A stretch of DNA of 64,000 nucleotides from Fluviicola sp. (GTDB lineage: Bacteria > Bacteroidota > Bacteroidia > Flavobacteriales_D > Crocinitomicaceae), in the NCBI GenBank assembly GCA_029866325.1, contig JARWZO010000003.1, positions 186,001 to 250,000 on the forward strand, read 5' to 3'. The notes under the pieces were generated by a model. That model searched no databases and was not told the DNA's origin. It saw only the letters and a list, made by a program, of their open reading frames with translations. The position numbers and the translations under genes are program-made. The stretch's first letter is position 1. Each line of letters starts with the position of its first letter. Below are positions 26,095 through 34,947 of this stretch, one piece after another.

Positions 26095-29000
26095 GTGAAA
26101 ATAACTTTAATCTTTGCTACGCTCTTCACCTTTATTCAAATCGCATCTAGTCAGTTTTCGTTGCCTGAAGACTTGACAAAATACTATCAGTACGAGAAAA
26201 ATCAAACGGTGGATTTTGATTTGGATGGAGACATCGATTTAATCGGCGTAGAAGAAAATCTGATTTTGCTGAGAAATGATGGAAACGGAGAATTTGAAAA
26301 GATCATGTTGACGAATTCTTGGCAATTTATGAACCCCTATATATTTATTGGGGACCTAAATAATGACAGTTATCCGGATATAGTTGTCCGTAATAATCCT
26401 AATAACGATGATGAAGTTTCCATTTATTGCTATTTGAATGATGGTGCTGGAGGGCTTCAAAGTTCACAGATTATTAATCCGTCAAGTGAAGTTGTTTTTT
26501 ATTACGCCCAGTTGATTGATTTTGATATAGATGGGGATCTTGATTTTGTGGGAAGACAGGGATATTCACATACTGTTTTATCCATACTTCGGAATATGGG
26601 GAATATGACTTTTCAAGAAGAAACAGATTCGCTCGATTTTACTTTTAGGGGAATATTTGATATTGACGCAGATAATGATCCAGATATTTTTGGCTCTAAT
26701 AATAATGGGTATTTGGTAAGCTTTAATAATGGTACAGGTGTTTTTGATCAGCCTGAATTTGTTGATTTTCAGCCGCAAGGTTCTTCAGTTCCTTTTTATT
26801 TTAAGGATGTAAATATGGACGGAGATGTTGACCTTCTATCCATCAACATTATTGATGATGAGCTTGGAATTTACAAAAACGAGGGTAACCTGGTATTTAC
26901 TTTCACTGAAGCGCATCCTTACGATAATGCAATACCGTTAGTTTTTGAAGACATTAATTACGATAATTATCCGGATATTTTATATTCAAAATCAACCAGT
27001 TATGTATCTCCACATCATCACTATTTATTAAACAACGGTGACGGTACTTTCGCCAATTCACAATCCCTAGGGCTAAATATGATCTCACCTTACACTGCTG
27101 CTGATAATGGATACAAAGCAGTAGCTGATTTTGATAATAACGGCTTCCTGGATATTTTAATCGGAAACCAAAAACTATTTAAATCAAATGGAGTATTTGA
27201 TTTTGAACCTTGGCAAGAAATAATGCATACTGATTATGAACTTAAGTTAAGATTGATGGATGTAAACAACGATAATATAGATGACGTTGTTTATACTACT
27301 AATTCAGGGATGCGCTATCAATTAGGTCTGGCCAATGGTTACTATTCTCCCGACACAATACATATCGGAGCATTTGGAAATTATTCAAGTATCATCATGG
27401 ATGTCACCGTTACCGACTTTAATCAGGATGGTTTTGATGACATCTATTACCTGATAGCCAACAACGGTACGCATGTAATGAAAATGTTCGTTAATAACGG
27501 GGATGGGACGTTTACAGCTTCGCAAATTCAACCGCTGCCTTCTTATATAAATCAATCGGTTGTTGCTGATCTGAGCGGAGACGGTTTTCCAGACATATTC
27601 TATTATGATATCAATGATGCTTTTATAGGTTGGGTCGAAAACTTGGGGAATCTGACATTTTCGGCACCTGTTGCACTCTTTTCAGGACCATTTGCCGATT
27701 GCGGAATCAATTATATGGATGCGGAAGGAGATGGAGATAATGACATTGTATATACACAGAGTTACAACGGAACACAAACAGTGTGTTATTTGCCGAACGA
27801 TGGATATGGATCAACCTTTTCGGCACCTATTCTTCTAAGCCAGGGAGTAGCAGGAAGTATCGAATGTGTAACAATCAGTGATTTAAATGATGATGGAGAA
27901 CCGGATTTTTTAATTGGTACTTCGACTATAGTTCAACCTACGTTTAATCAGATCCAGATATATTATGGAAATGGCTTGGGCAATTATACCTTGTCGGATC
28001 AATTAACTTCTTACCCACTTAAAAGCGTTGGGGCTACAGATATTAATAATGACGGGCTAATAGATTTAGTTGTGCATGAGTCTGATTATCAGCTTTCAAT
28101 TTTGTCACAGGAATCTTTGGGGGAATTTAGTGCTCCATGGTGCCCGATTAATTTTTTGGAAATCAATATGGACAATTTTGTCTTTGAAGAAGATAGAGAC
28201 CTCCTATTTGTTAACAGAACAATTACACCTGGTATTTTCCGTTCCGTGAACAATTATTATTCCAATCGTGTCTCGGGAACAATGTATGTAGACATGGATA
28301 ACGATGGACAAAATGGAGCCCAGGACATGCCTATTCCTTATCATGCACTTGATTTACTGCCATCGGATCAGCAAATATATACCAATACAAACGGTGTCTT
28401 TACTGCTTCTGCTTCCGACGGAACCAATTTATTGACTCCTATGCCTTTAACCAATTTTGAATTGGTTACATTACCTGCAACTTACCAGTTTGATGCAATT
28501 CCTGCCTCGGACAGTGTTTTTCAAACCTCATTTGGTTATGTTCCGAATACACAGGTAGAAAACCTGGATGTTCAGCTCATTGGCGGATTTCCTCGCTGTA
28601 ATACAACGGTTAATTACTGGATAGATATCAGTAACCTGGGAACTACAATACCTTCTGGAATTATAGAACTTAAGCTGGATTCTCTAATCGAATTTGTTTC
28701 CGGTTCGATGGTTCCTGACTCTGTTGTTGGGCAAAGCATTTATTGGCATTTTGATAGTTTAAACTACTTTGTTGATGTGCCATTGCTTCTTGTAAATGTT
28801 GAAATGCCTGATTTTAACAGCGCGGGGGAGCTATTGAGCAGCCAGCTTTTTGCTTATGTAACAGACCCTGGAGGCGCTGTTTTGTCGGTTTATACCGATA
28901 GCTTGTTTCAAATTGTGCGTTGTGCGTATGATCCTAATGATAAAACAGCTGAACCTTCAGGTATTGGGCCCGAAGGATTTATTCCGGTTGGTTCGGATTG

Positions 29001-30081
29001 GCTGGAATATACGATCCGTTTTCAAAATACAGGTAACGACACTGCAGTTAACATCGTAATCCTAGATGAGTTGGATGCTGACCTGGATGTTACAACATTT
29101 ACACCTTTGTCATTTTCTTTTCCACCGGAAGTTGTGATAAATTCTGAGGGACTTGTCAGTTTCTCTTTTCAAGCTATTTATTTGCCAGATAGTAATGTGA
29201 ACGAACCGGCAAGTCATGGTTTTATCAGGTATCGTATCCGTTTGAAAGATAACCTGGCGATAAATACACAAATAACCAATACTGCACGGATTTATTTTGA
29301 TGTTAACCCCGCGATCATTACTAATACTGCTCTAAATACACTATTTGATTGTAATCTGACAACCAATTATACCGTGCCCACGTATTCATGTGAAGGAACC
29401 CCGTTAGAGGGGTTTGTTGAGACTGAAATACAGGAAAGTACCATTTCGTGGGAAATTGGAATGGAAGAACAAACCGGTGATTCATTTACTTGGATACCGG
29501 CCGAATCCGGAACTTATGATCTGAGCATCGTTGTGTCAAACAATTTGTGTAGCAGTGACACTACAGTAGATATTGTCATATTTGACACCCCGATAATTGA
29601 ATTAGGCGTATTAGCAGCTGATACCATCTGTATTCAGGATGGAGTATTTACTCTTCCGTCGTCTAATCCGGTTGGAGGATCATGGAGTGGTGCTGGAGTT
29701 TCCGGAAATACATTCACCCCAATTACCGAAGGAGTAAATTCGATTATTTATACGTTTACAAATCAGGATAATTGTTTTGCAAGCGATTCAATAACCATAT
29801 TCGTAGAAAATTGCTTAAGTATTGAGAATCAGATTGATGAGCTTTTCTCTATTTACCCGAATCCTGTCACCAATTCGTTGAATATTGTAGTTGATGCCGA
29901 AACAACTGGTTTTGATCTTGCGTTATTCAATACTCTTGGAGAATCACTATTCAATAAGGTGCTATCCGGCCATAAAAATTATACTATTCAAGTGTCTGAA
30001 CTTCCGAAAGGAGTTTATATGCTTCGATTGGTGCAGTTGGGCTCAAGGGAAAGTTACATGCGGAAAATTATTAAAGAATAA
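26095..30081 (+). CDS. Giant secreted FG-GAP/VCBS-repeat protein with DUF11/DUF7619-like domain and T9SS type A tail
   Basis: 1328 aa from a GTG start (26095-26097) that opens a signal peptide (MKITLIFATLFTFIQIASSQ). Residues about 30-740 are FG-GAP/VCBS repeats, seen as many DxDxDGDxDL calcium-loop variants (DFDLDGDIDLIG, DFDIDGDLDFVG, DFNQDGFDDIYY), which build a beta-propeller-like surface. Then come an SdrD-like stretch (DMDNDGQNGAQD), a DUF11/DUF7619-like domain (YDPNDKTAEPSG ... YTIRFQNTGNDTAVNIVI, about 945-1090), immunoglobulin-like modules and a T9SS sorting domain (SIYPNPVTNSLNI ... GVYMLRLVQLG). A surface adhesin or binding protein is likely; the ligand is unknown. Confidence 0.9.
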   Translation: MKITLIFATLFTFIQIASSQFSLPEDLTKYYQYEKNQTVDFDLDGDIDLIGVEENLILLRNDGNGEFEKIMLTNSWQFMNPYIFIGDLNNDSYPDIVVRNNPNNDDEVSIYCYLNDGAGGLQSSQIINPSSEVVFYYAQLIDFDIDGDLDFVGRQGYSHTVLSILRNMGNMTFQEETDSLDFTFRGIFDIDADNDPDIFGSNNNGYLVSFNNGTGVFDQPEFVDFQPQGSSVPFYFKDVNMDGDVDLLSINIIDDELGIYKNEGNLVFTFTEAHPYDNAIPLVFEDINYDNYPDILYSKSTSYVSPHHHYLLNNGDGTFANSQSLGLNMISPYTAADNGYKAVADFDNNGFLDILIGNQKLFKSNGVFDFEPWQEIMHTDYELKLRLMDVNNDNIDDVVYTTNSGMRYQLGLANGYYSPDTIHIGAFGNYSSIIMDVTVTDFNQDGFDDIYYLIANNGTHVMKMFVNNGDGTFTASQIQPLPSYINQSVVADLSGDGFPDIFYYDINDAFIGWVENLGNLTFSAPVALFSGPFADCGINYMDAEGDGDNDIVYTQSYNGTQTVCYLPNDGYGSTFSAPILLSQGVAGSIECVTISDLNDDGEPDFLIGTSTIVQPTFNQIQIYYGNGLGNYTLSDQLTSYPLKSVGATDINNDGLIDLVVHESDYQLSILSQESLGEFSAPWCPINFLEINMDNFVFEEDRDLLFVNRTITPGIFRSVNNYYSNRVSGTMYVDMDNDGQNGAQDMPIPYHALDLLPSDQQIYTNTNGVFTASASDGTNLLTPMPLTNFELVTLPATYQFDAIPASDSVFQTSFGYVPNTQVENLDVQLIGGFPRCNTTVNYWIDISNLGTTIPSGIIELKLDSLIEFVSGSMVPDSVVGQSIYWHFDSLNYFVDVPLLLVNVEMPDFNSAGELLSSQLFAYVTDPGGAVLSVYTDSLFQIVRCAYDPNDKTAEPSGIGPEGFIPVGSDWLEYTIRFQNTGNDTAVNIVILDELDADLDVTTFTPLSFSFPPEVVINSEGLVSFSFQAIYLPDSNVNEPASHGFIRYRIRLKDNLAINTQITNTARIYFDVNPAIITNTALNTLFDCNLTTNYTVPTYSCEGTPLEGFVETEIQESTISWEIGMEEQTGDSFTWIPAESGTYDLSIVVSNNLCSSDTTVDIVIFDTPIIELGVLAADTICIQDGVFTLPSSNPVGGSWSGAGVSGNTFTPITEGVNSIIYTFTNQDNCFASDSITIFVENCLSIENQIDELFSIYPNPVTNSLNIVVDAETTGFDLALFNTLGESLFNKVLSGHKNYTIQVSELPKGVYMLRLVQLGSRESYMRKIIKE

Positions 30082-30167
30082 TGGTTTTTGAGGATTTCCC
30101 AAGAAAATCCAAGTCTGCTTAACAGAGTAATGTATGGAATACATTGATAAGTTTATGGAGAATATTG

Positions 30168-30187
30168 TTCCTGTCTGCCGACAGGAA
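30168..30187. repeat. Small perfect hairpin TTCCTGTC-TGCC-GACAGGAA
   Basis: An 8-bp perfect stem with a TGCC loop, 87 bases after the giant gene and before its terminator. It looks like one of the short CTGTCTGCCGACAG words scattered in Bacteroidota genomes. No T run follows, so it is not a terminator itself. Confidence 0.45.
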
Positions 30188-30230
30188 GGCTAAAACAAGC
30201 TCCGCGGAATACTGCTGGAAATACAACAAA

Positions 30231-30259
30231 AAAAAGGAAAGCAATGCTTTCCTTTTTTT
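30231..30259. terminator. Bidirectional terminator
   Basis: A near-perfect palindrome, AAAGGAAAGCA against TGCTTTCCTTT, flanked by A on the left and T on the right, lies between the plus-strand giant gene and the minus-strand tRNA-Ala and can serve both. Confidence 0.8.
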
Positions 30260-30262
30260 ACG

Positions 30263-30336
30263 TGGAGAATATCGGACTCGAACCGATCACCTCAACACTG
30301 CCAGCGTTGCGCTCTAGCCAGATGAGCTAATCCCCC
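30263..30336 (-). tRNA. tRNA-Ala (GGC)
   Basis: The minus strand folds as a full cloverleaf: acceptor GGGGGAT with ATTCTCC and discriminator A, D stem GCTC/GAGC, anticodon stem CAACG/TGTTG around loop CTGGCAG with anticodon GGC, variable loop AGGTG, and T arm ATCGG-TTCGAGT-CCGAT. The 3' CCA is not encoded, as is usual in this phylum. No attachment-site duplication was seen around it. Confidence 0.95.
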
Positions 30337-30348
30337 ATTAATCGAGGT

Positions 30349-30375
30349 CAAATTTAATAGAATTGTTGAAGACAA
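30349..30375 (-). promoter_or_regulatory. Probable promoter of tRNA-Ala, TTG-N16-TAAATTTG
   Basis: Minus-strand TAAATTTG (plus 30349-30356) lies 13 bases before the tRNA 5' end, with a TTG 16 bases upstream. The spacer is slightly short, but the position is right. Confidence 0.55.
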
Positions 30376-30412
30376 GCTAGTTTTTCGCAGATTCGGTCAA
30401 AGAAAGTTGCAA

Positions 30413-32617
30413 TCAATTCACCACCACCTTCATCGTCTCAGCCCCGAACGTTTGATAAACAGTCAGGTAATAAACCCCGGCAGCTAACCCGGAAACATCC
30501 ATAGTTGCCGATGAAGCTTGTTCGTTCCAGTCGTTTTTCACCAAAACACGCTGACCTATTGCGTTACAAAGCACCAATTCTTTCACGGCTTTTCCGTTCC
30601 AGGAAACGGTGAGTTCATCGGTTGCGGGATTGGGGAACACCACCAATTCGGTTGGCAACAGACACGATTTTGTACTTCTGATTCCCAATACTTCCTGCTC
30701 GCCATCGATATCCGTTTGACTCAAGCGGTAATACGTTACACCGGCACATAATTGATCGTCGGTCGTTTCGTAAGTATGCCCTTGCTGGGTTGTTCCTGAA
30801 CCAGCAATTTGTTTTATTGCTTGGAAATTTAAGCCATCGCAGCTTTTTTCTAATGTGAAATACGCATTGTCGCGTTCGGTTTCGGTTCTCCAGTGAATGG
30901 CAGCCGAACCTTCTTCGCAGGCCACATCAAACTCAGTCAGTTCAACCGGCAACAATACCGATGGCAAGCAAAATGTTTGCTGATTGGTCAATCCTCCGGT
31001 TGAGCCTGTGAATCCGAAATACGGCGAGTTGGTTCCAAAAACGGTAATCGGATTAAAAGTCGAAGAAATGGTTCCATACATCACTGTCAGTGCCGAATTC
31101 CATACACTCGCAGTGAGCGTGGTTGTACCGGCGTTCCAGGAAATTCGGAATTTGTGACTCAATCCGTTTTCGATGTTGTAATTCACCCCAGGTGAAGATT
31201 GCAAACGAACCGCATTAGGCGTGGCAACACGCTCACCACCCGCCACAGCATCACAATTAAAATCCAAATCGGGGTTGATGACTCCATTGAACCAAACATC
31301 CAAGTGATCGGGATCTTCCGCTCCGACACAACCAATGAGTGGTGCCACAAAATCATCACGATCTTCGAAATTAAGATACGTATCAATCTCAACAGTCACA
31401 GAATTGGTAATTCCTCCTGCTCCAAGTGCTCCTCCAACTGTTCCGCATTTACAGCGAGCAAGTGGATCATTTTGCATCACAAAAGCAATTCCATCTGCTC
31501 CACCATCATTTGCTCCGAGGTTCACATCAATATCGTAACTGAAATTGGCTAAAAAGTTGAGGGTCGAATTGGCATCCCAAGCACAACCACGCTGACTTCC
31601 TAAATCAGGAGTAAGCGTCACGCACGTAAACGGAGACGCCGAAGTAGCATCATCCACCAAGTTGTATTGCGGATTGGTAGAAGTGCCTGTTGTAAAACTT
31701 TGGGTGGCGCATCCTATAGCATCACCGGCAGCATTTTTAGGTACTATTCTCCAATAATAGGTCGTGCTAAACGCCATTGGCGTAGCATAAGTGGTTGAAG
31801 TTGTATTTCCTAAAAACGGCGGAACCGGAGTGGTACCGAAGTACACATCGTAGCTTGCAGCAGTATTGCACCCTGAAGAAGCAGGCGCTGTCCATGACAA
31901 TCCGTTGCACGTAGAAACTCCTGTAGCCAGATTGGCCGGAACCAAAGCTGTGGCACAACTTGGAACGGTTGGATTAGAAGCTATCAATGAAATAGCATCA
32001 ATGGTAGCGGCAGGGGTTGTACCGATACTGGCATCATTTTGCCAACTGAACACCAAACGCTTGGTTGTACCTGCATTAGAAGCCGGAATGGTAATGGTTG
32101 CCGACCCGCAAGCCGCTTGTAAATTGTAAAACGAATTTCCTAATTGAACAGCTGATGCGTCGCTCGTTGTAAACATGGTATTGGCAACCGGTGTTACAGC
32201 TGTTGATCCTAAATAAATACGTAAACCGTCCCAACCACCTTCGCCTTGACCTCTCCAGTTGAAGGTAAGTGTAATGCATGTTTGTCCGGCAGGAAACGTC
32301 ACATCATCATAAAAATGAGAAATATCAGAAGTAGTGATGGTATAGTTGTTATTCCCTGCAGCGGTTCCCACATAAGCACCTTTGGTACCTACGCAAGATG
32401 ATTGTGTTCCGGCAAACCATCTGTTTGTGGCTCCGTTCACAACGGCCCAGCCATTGGCAGGTAAGGTATTTGTTGCATTTTGAAAACTACCGTCGCAACC
32501 GGCGGTTCCTGTATTGTTATTCGGATTGATAATGGTAGTTTGGGCTAGACTTAAAAAGCAAGAAGAACTCAGAGAAAAACCGAGTACAATGAGCACTTTA
32601 GTAATAGTTGGCAGCAT
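30413..32617 (-). CDS. Secreted L-type lectin-domain protein with fibronectin-like module and T9SS type A tail
   Basis: 734 aa with a signal peptide (MLPTITKVLIVLGFSLSSS, cleavage near LAQ). Residues about 30-210 are a beta-sandwich resembling anchor or MAM-type modules, 215-310 a fibronectin type III-like domain (YDVYFGTTPVPPF ... TTYYWRIVPKN), and 320-560 an L-type (legume-like) lectin domain: DGGADGIAFVMQNDP, the metal-site region VEIDTYLNFEDRDD and HLDVWFNG. After the WRTETERDNAYFTLEKS module comes a T9SS C-terminal domain (VVFPNPATDELTV ... GVYYLTVYQTFG). Probably a carbohydrate-binding surface protein; the sugar is unknown. Confidence 0.9.
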   Translation of the reverse strand: MLPTITKVLIVLGFSLSSSCFLSLAQTTIINPNNNTGTAGCDGSFQNATNTLPANGWAVVNGATNRWFAGTQSSCVGTKGAYVGTAAGNNNYTITTSDISHFYDDVTFPAGQTCITLTFNWRGQGEGGWDGLRIYLGSTAVTPVANTMFTTSDASAVQLGNSFYNLQAACGSATITIPASNAGTTKRLVFSWQNDASIGTTPAATIDAISLIASNPTVPSCATALVPANLATGVSTCNGLSWTAPASSGCNTAASYDVYFGTTPVPPFLGNTTSTTYATPMAFSTTYYWRIVPKNAAGDAIGCATQSFTTGTSTNPQYNLVDDATSASPFTCVTLTPDLGSQRGCAWDANSTLNFLANFSYDIDVNLGANDGGADGIAFVMQNDPLARCKCGTVGGALGAGGITNSVTVEIDTYLNFEDRDDFVAPLIGCVGAEDPDHLDVWFNGVINPDLDFNCDAVAGGERVATPNAVRLQSSPGVNYNIENGLSHKFRISWNAGTTTLTASVWNSALTVMYGTISSTFNPITVFGTNSPYFGFTGSTGGLTNQQTFCLPSVLLPVELTEFDVACEEGSAAIHWRTETERDNAYFTLEKSCDGLNFQAIKQIAGSGTTQQGHTYETTDDQLCAGVTYYRLSQTDIDGEQEVLGIRSTKSCLLPTELVVFPNPATDELTVSWNGKAVKELVLCNAIGQRVLVKNDWNEQASSATMDVSGLAAGVYYLTVYQTFGAETMKVVVN

Positions 32618-33069
32618 ATGAAATCGTATTTGAGTTTAGTATAGCGACCCAAAGCTACAATAACCCTATATTTTTAGTATAACGTTTTAGTAATTATTTA
32701 GTAACTATTTTTTTTCATTCTTGAAAAGCTACTACAAGGTTTTACTAATGATTAGTAGTGAAATTCTTGTAAATACACGAATTCCGGTCGAAATCTTAGC
32801 CGTTACTAACGGTTAGAAACACTTACGTGCCTATGAATAAAGGGATTCATTAAATCGAATTCTGATTTTAGTCGTTCAATTAACGAACTTTTGTACTCGT
32901 TGTTTGGGTGATTTAGTACAATCCTAAAATAACGTGATTTTAGCGCAGAAGCTTAGCCGTTACTATCCGTTAGAAACGGCTTTGGTACCGAAAACACTGA
33001 CCTGAGACTATTTTGACTTTTTAACCGTTTACATTTAACCCACTTCGTAAAATTCCGTAATTTAGACCT
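32618..33069. other. Divergent intergenic region containing repeat copy B
   Basis: About 450 bases, AT-rich at both ends. The central 183 bases are the dispersed element listed separately. Apart from this I see no gene, RNA or convincing promoter in it. Confidence 0.6.
32795..32977. repeat. Dispersed intergenic element with 26-bp terminal direct repeats, copy B
   Basis: Terminal direct repeats at 32795-32820 and 32952-32977 differ at two positions and match those of copy A, ending in CCGTTAGAAAC or the variant CGGTTAGAAAC. The interior shares ACTTAC, AATAAAGGGATTCA and GGGTGATT with copy A in the same order. The repeat-to-repeat distance is 157 bp here and 159 bp in copy A. This copy lies between divergent genes, whereas copy A lies between convergent ones. 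Confidence 0.75.
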
Positions 33070-33990
33070 ATGATTTCATCCATTCGTAAAGAAGATCTGG
33101 CCCGGTTCGGCAACTTGGAACTATTGGCAAAACAAGTTGTTGAAGGATTCATTACCGGCTTGCATAAAAGTCCGTTTCATGGTTTTTCGGTCGAATTTGC
33201 TGAACATCGACTTTACAACAAAGGAGAATCTACGCGTCACATCGATTGGAAATTGTTTGCCCGAAGCGAAAAAATATTCACCAAAAAATACGAGGAAGAA
33301 ACCAACTTGCGTTGTCAATTGGTGGTTGATACCTCGTCGAGTATGTTGTATCGCGGGAAAAACAATTTGTCGAAACTCGAATTCTCGATGCTTTGCGCGG
33401 CTTCAATTGCCGAATTATTGAAACGTCAGCGCGATGCCGTAGGTCTTTCGTTGTTTGATACCAAACTCGGATTGCACACTCCAGCCAAATCATCAGCTGC
33501 GCACCACCGTTTTCTGGTTCACGAAATGGAAAAGGAATTACGCGAGTATTCCGACCAATCCAAAAAAGGAACCAACGCCATTCAGGCTTTACACGATATT
33601 GCCGAACTCTGTCACAAACGTAGTTTAGTAGTGTTGTTCACCGATTTATTGGATGATCCCTCGCAATTGGAAACGTTCATGCAGGCCATTCAACATTTGC
33701 GCCACAACAAACACGAGATCGTTATTTTCCATGTGATCGATAAACAAACCGAAGTGGATTTCGCCTTGGAAAACCGCCCGGTGAATTTGGTTGACATGGA
33801 AACCGGTGAAAAAATGAAGCTTCACCCCATGGAAGTGAAAAAAGCGTATACCGATGCAATCCAAGCTTATTTTGCCGAAGTGGAATTGAAATGTGCGCAG
33901 TACGCCGTTGATTTCATGCCCGTCGATATTCAAAACGGACTGCAAGATGTGTTAACCAAGTACATGCTCAAACGACAACGATTGTATTGA
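33070..33990 (+). CDS. DUF58 protein with von Willebrand A-like fold
   Basis: 306 aa, cytoplasmic. The DUF58 core is visible as GFSVEFAEHRLYNKGESTRH leading into the RHIDWKLFAR motif (56-65), then a vWA strand with the metal-site pattern VVDTSSSM (85-92) and VVLFTDLLDD further on. DUF58 proteins usually sit beside a MoxR-type AAA ATPase and Bat genes and probably act as metal-binding chaperone partners; none of those partners is adjacent here. It precedes the TonB-C gene by 33 bases. Confidence 0.88.
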   Translation: MISSIRKEDLARFGNLELLAKQVVEGFITGLHKSPFHGFSVEFAEHRLYNKGESTRHIDWKLFARSEKIFTKKYEEETNLRCQLVVDTSSSMLYRGKNNLSKLEFSMLCAASIAELLKRQRDAVGLSLFDTKLGLHTPAKSSAAHHRFLVHEMEKELREYSDQSKKGTNAIQALHDIAELCHKRSLVVLFTDLLDDPSQLETFMQAIQHLRHNKHEIVIFHVIDKQTEVDFALENRPVNLVDMETGEKMKLHPMEVKKAYTDAIQAYFAEVELKCAQYAVDFMPVDIQNGLQDVLTKYMLKRQRLY

Positions 33991-34023
33991 TTTTACCCAA
34001 ATTATATAGTGCCTGAAATCAAC

Positions 34024-34758
34024 ATGAAACACTTTTTCTTTCTACTCCTTATCACCATTTCAAGTTCAGCGTTCAGCCAAAAGATTTTTAACGTTTACGA
34101 TGGTTTTACGCTGGAGTTGATTGATTCTGTAGCGGTTAGTTCCAAAAAAAAGAAAGTGGTAGTTTCAACTGTTTCATTGGGTATTTATAGCGTTACGAAC
34201 ACAGAAAGAGGAACACAGCTTACTTTTAAAAAGCCAGGTTATCAAACACAATATTTCGATTGTTCGGATGATGGAAATAGTTCTCTTAAGATCATTTTGG
34301 CTCCCACAGAATCGTTATTAAAATCTTATAGATCGAAGCTGCCGTATTATAAAACAGAAACGTTTTTCGAGGAGATAAAAACAACTGAAACAAATACGAA
34401 TGCGACTGATGTTCCAGTTGAAAAAGACACTGTTGATGAAAACCACGTTTACACTTACGTGGAAGAAGTCGCTGATTACCCAGGAGGAAAAGCTGCCCTT
34501 GCAAAATATATTCAAGACAACGTCGAGTATCCTCAGCAGGCATTTGATTTGAAAATCAGCGGAAAAGTTTTCGTGCAATTTGTGATCAGCACAACCGGAG
34601 CTGTTTCTAATGTAAGAGTTGTAAGAGGGGTGAATTTACCAATGGATGCAGAAGCATACCGTGTTGTAAAAGCCATGCCGGCTTGGACTCCCGGACGTTT
34701 GAAAGGAAAGCCGGTGAATTGTGTTTTTAATTTACCTATCAGTTTTAAGATGCGGTGA
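34024..34758 (+). CDS. Periplasmic protein with carboxypeptidase-regulatory-like and TonB C-terminal domains
   Basis: 244 aa from the ATG at 34024 (MKHFFFLLLITISSSAFSQ, a cleavable signal peptide); the upstream GTG only adds a leader. Residues about 20-95 look like a carboxypeptidase-regulatory beta-sandwich (GYQTQYFDC, LKIILAPTES). Residues about 155-244 are a TonB C-terminal domain: YPGGKAALAKYIQDNVEYPQ, GKVFVQFVIS, WTPGRLKGKPVNC. With a cleaved signal in place of an N-terminal membrane anchor and proline-rich spacer, it cannot be a classical energy-transducing TonB. Confidence 0.8.
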   Translation: MKHFFFLLLITISSSAFSQKIFNVYDGFTLELIDSVAVSSKKKKVVVSTVSLGIYSVTNTERGTQLTFKKPGYQTQYFDCSDDGNSSLKIILAPTESLLKSYRSKLPYYKTETFFEEIKTTETNTNATDVPVEKDTVDENHVYTYVEEVADYPGGKAALAKYIQDNVEYPQQAFDLKISGKVFVQFVISTTGAVSNVRVVRGVNLPMDAEAYRVVKAMPAWTPGRLKGKPVNCVFNLPISFKMR

Positions 34759-34947
34759 TTTAAAGGGTCTTTTGGATTTTTTTAATTGAATCTGGTTTTA
34801 AAACTAACATTTCAATTACCGGATATTAAAAACTTCCCATGGTAACTATTCCATTCTTTTATTAATTTTACAGCGCAATTACGCATTCGTACCCACACAC
34901 ACATTTTTACATTTCGTTTTACACTCATTTACTCAAAAAAACAACAC

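Noticed and set aside
30263-30336. tRNA-Ala as an integration site for a genomic island
   Set aside because: No integrase, no duplicated 3' end of the tRNA and ordinary surface-protein genes on both sides.
34009-34023. Upstream GTG start for the TonB-C protein
   Set aside because: The five extra residues precede a complete signal peptide beginning at 34024.
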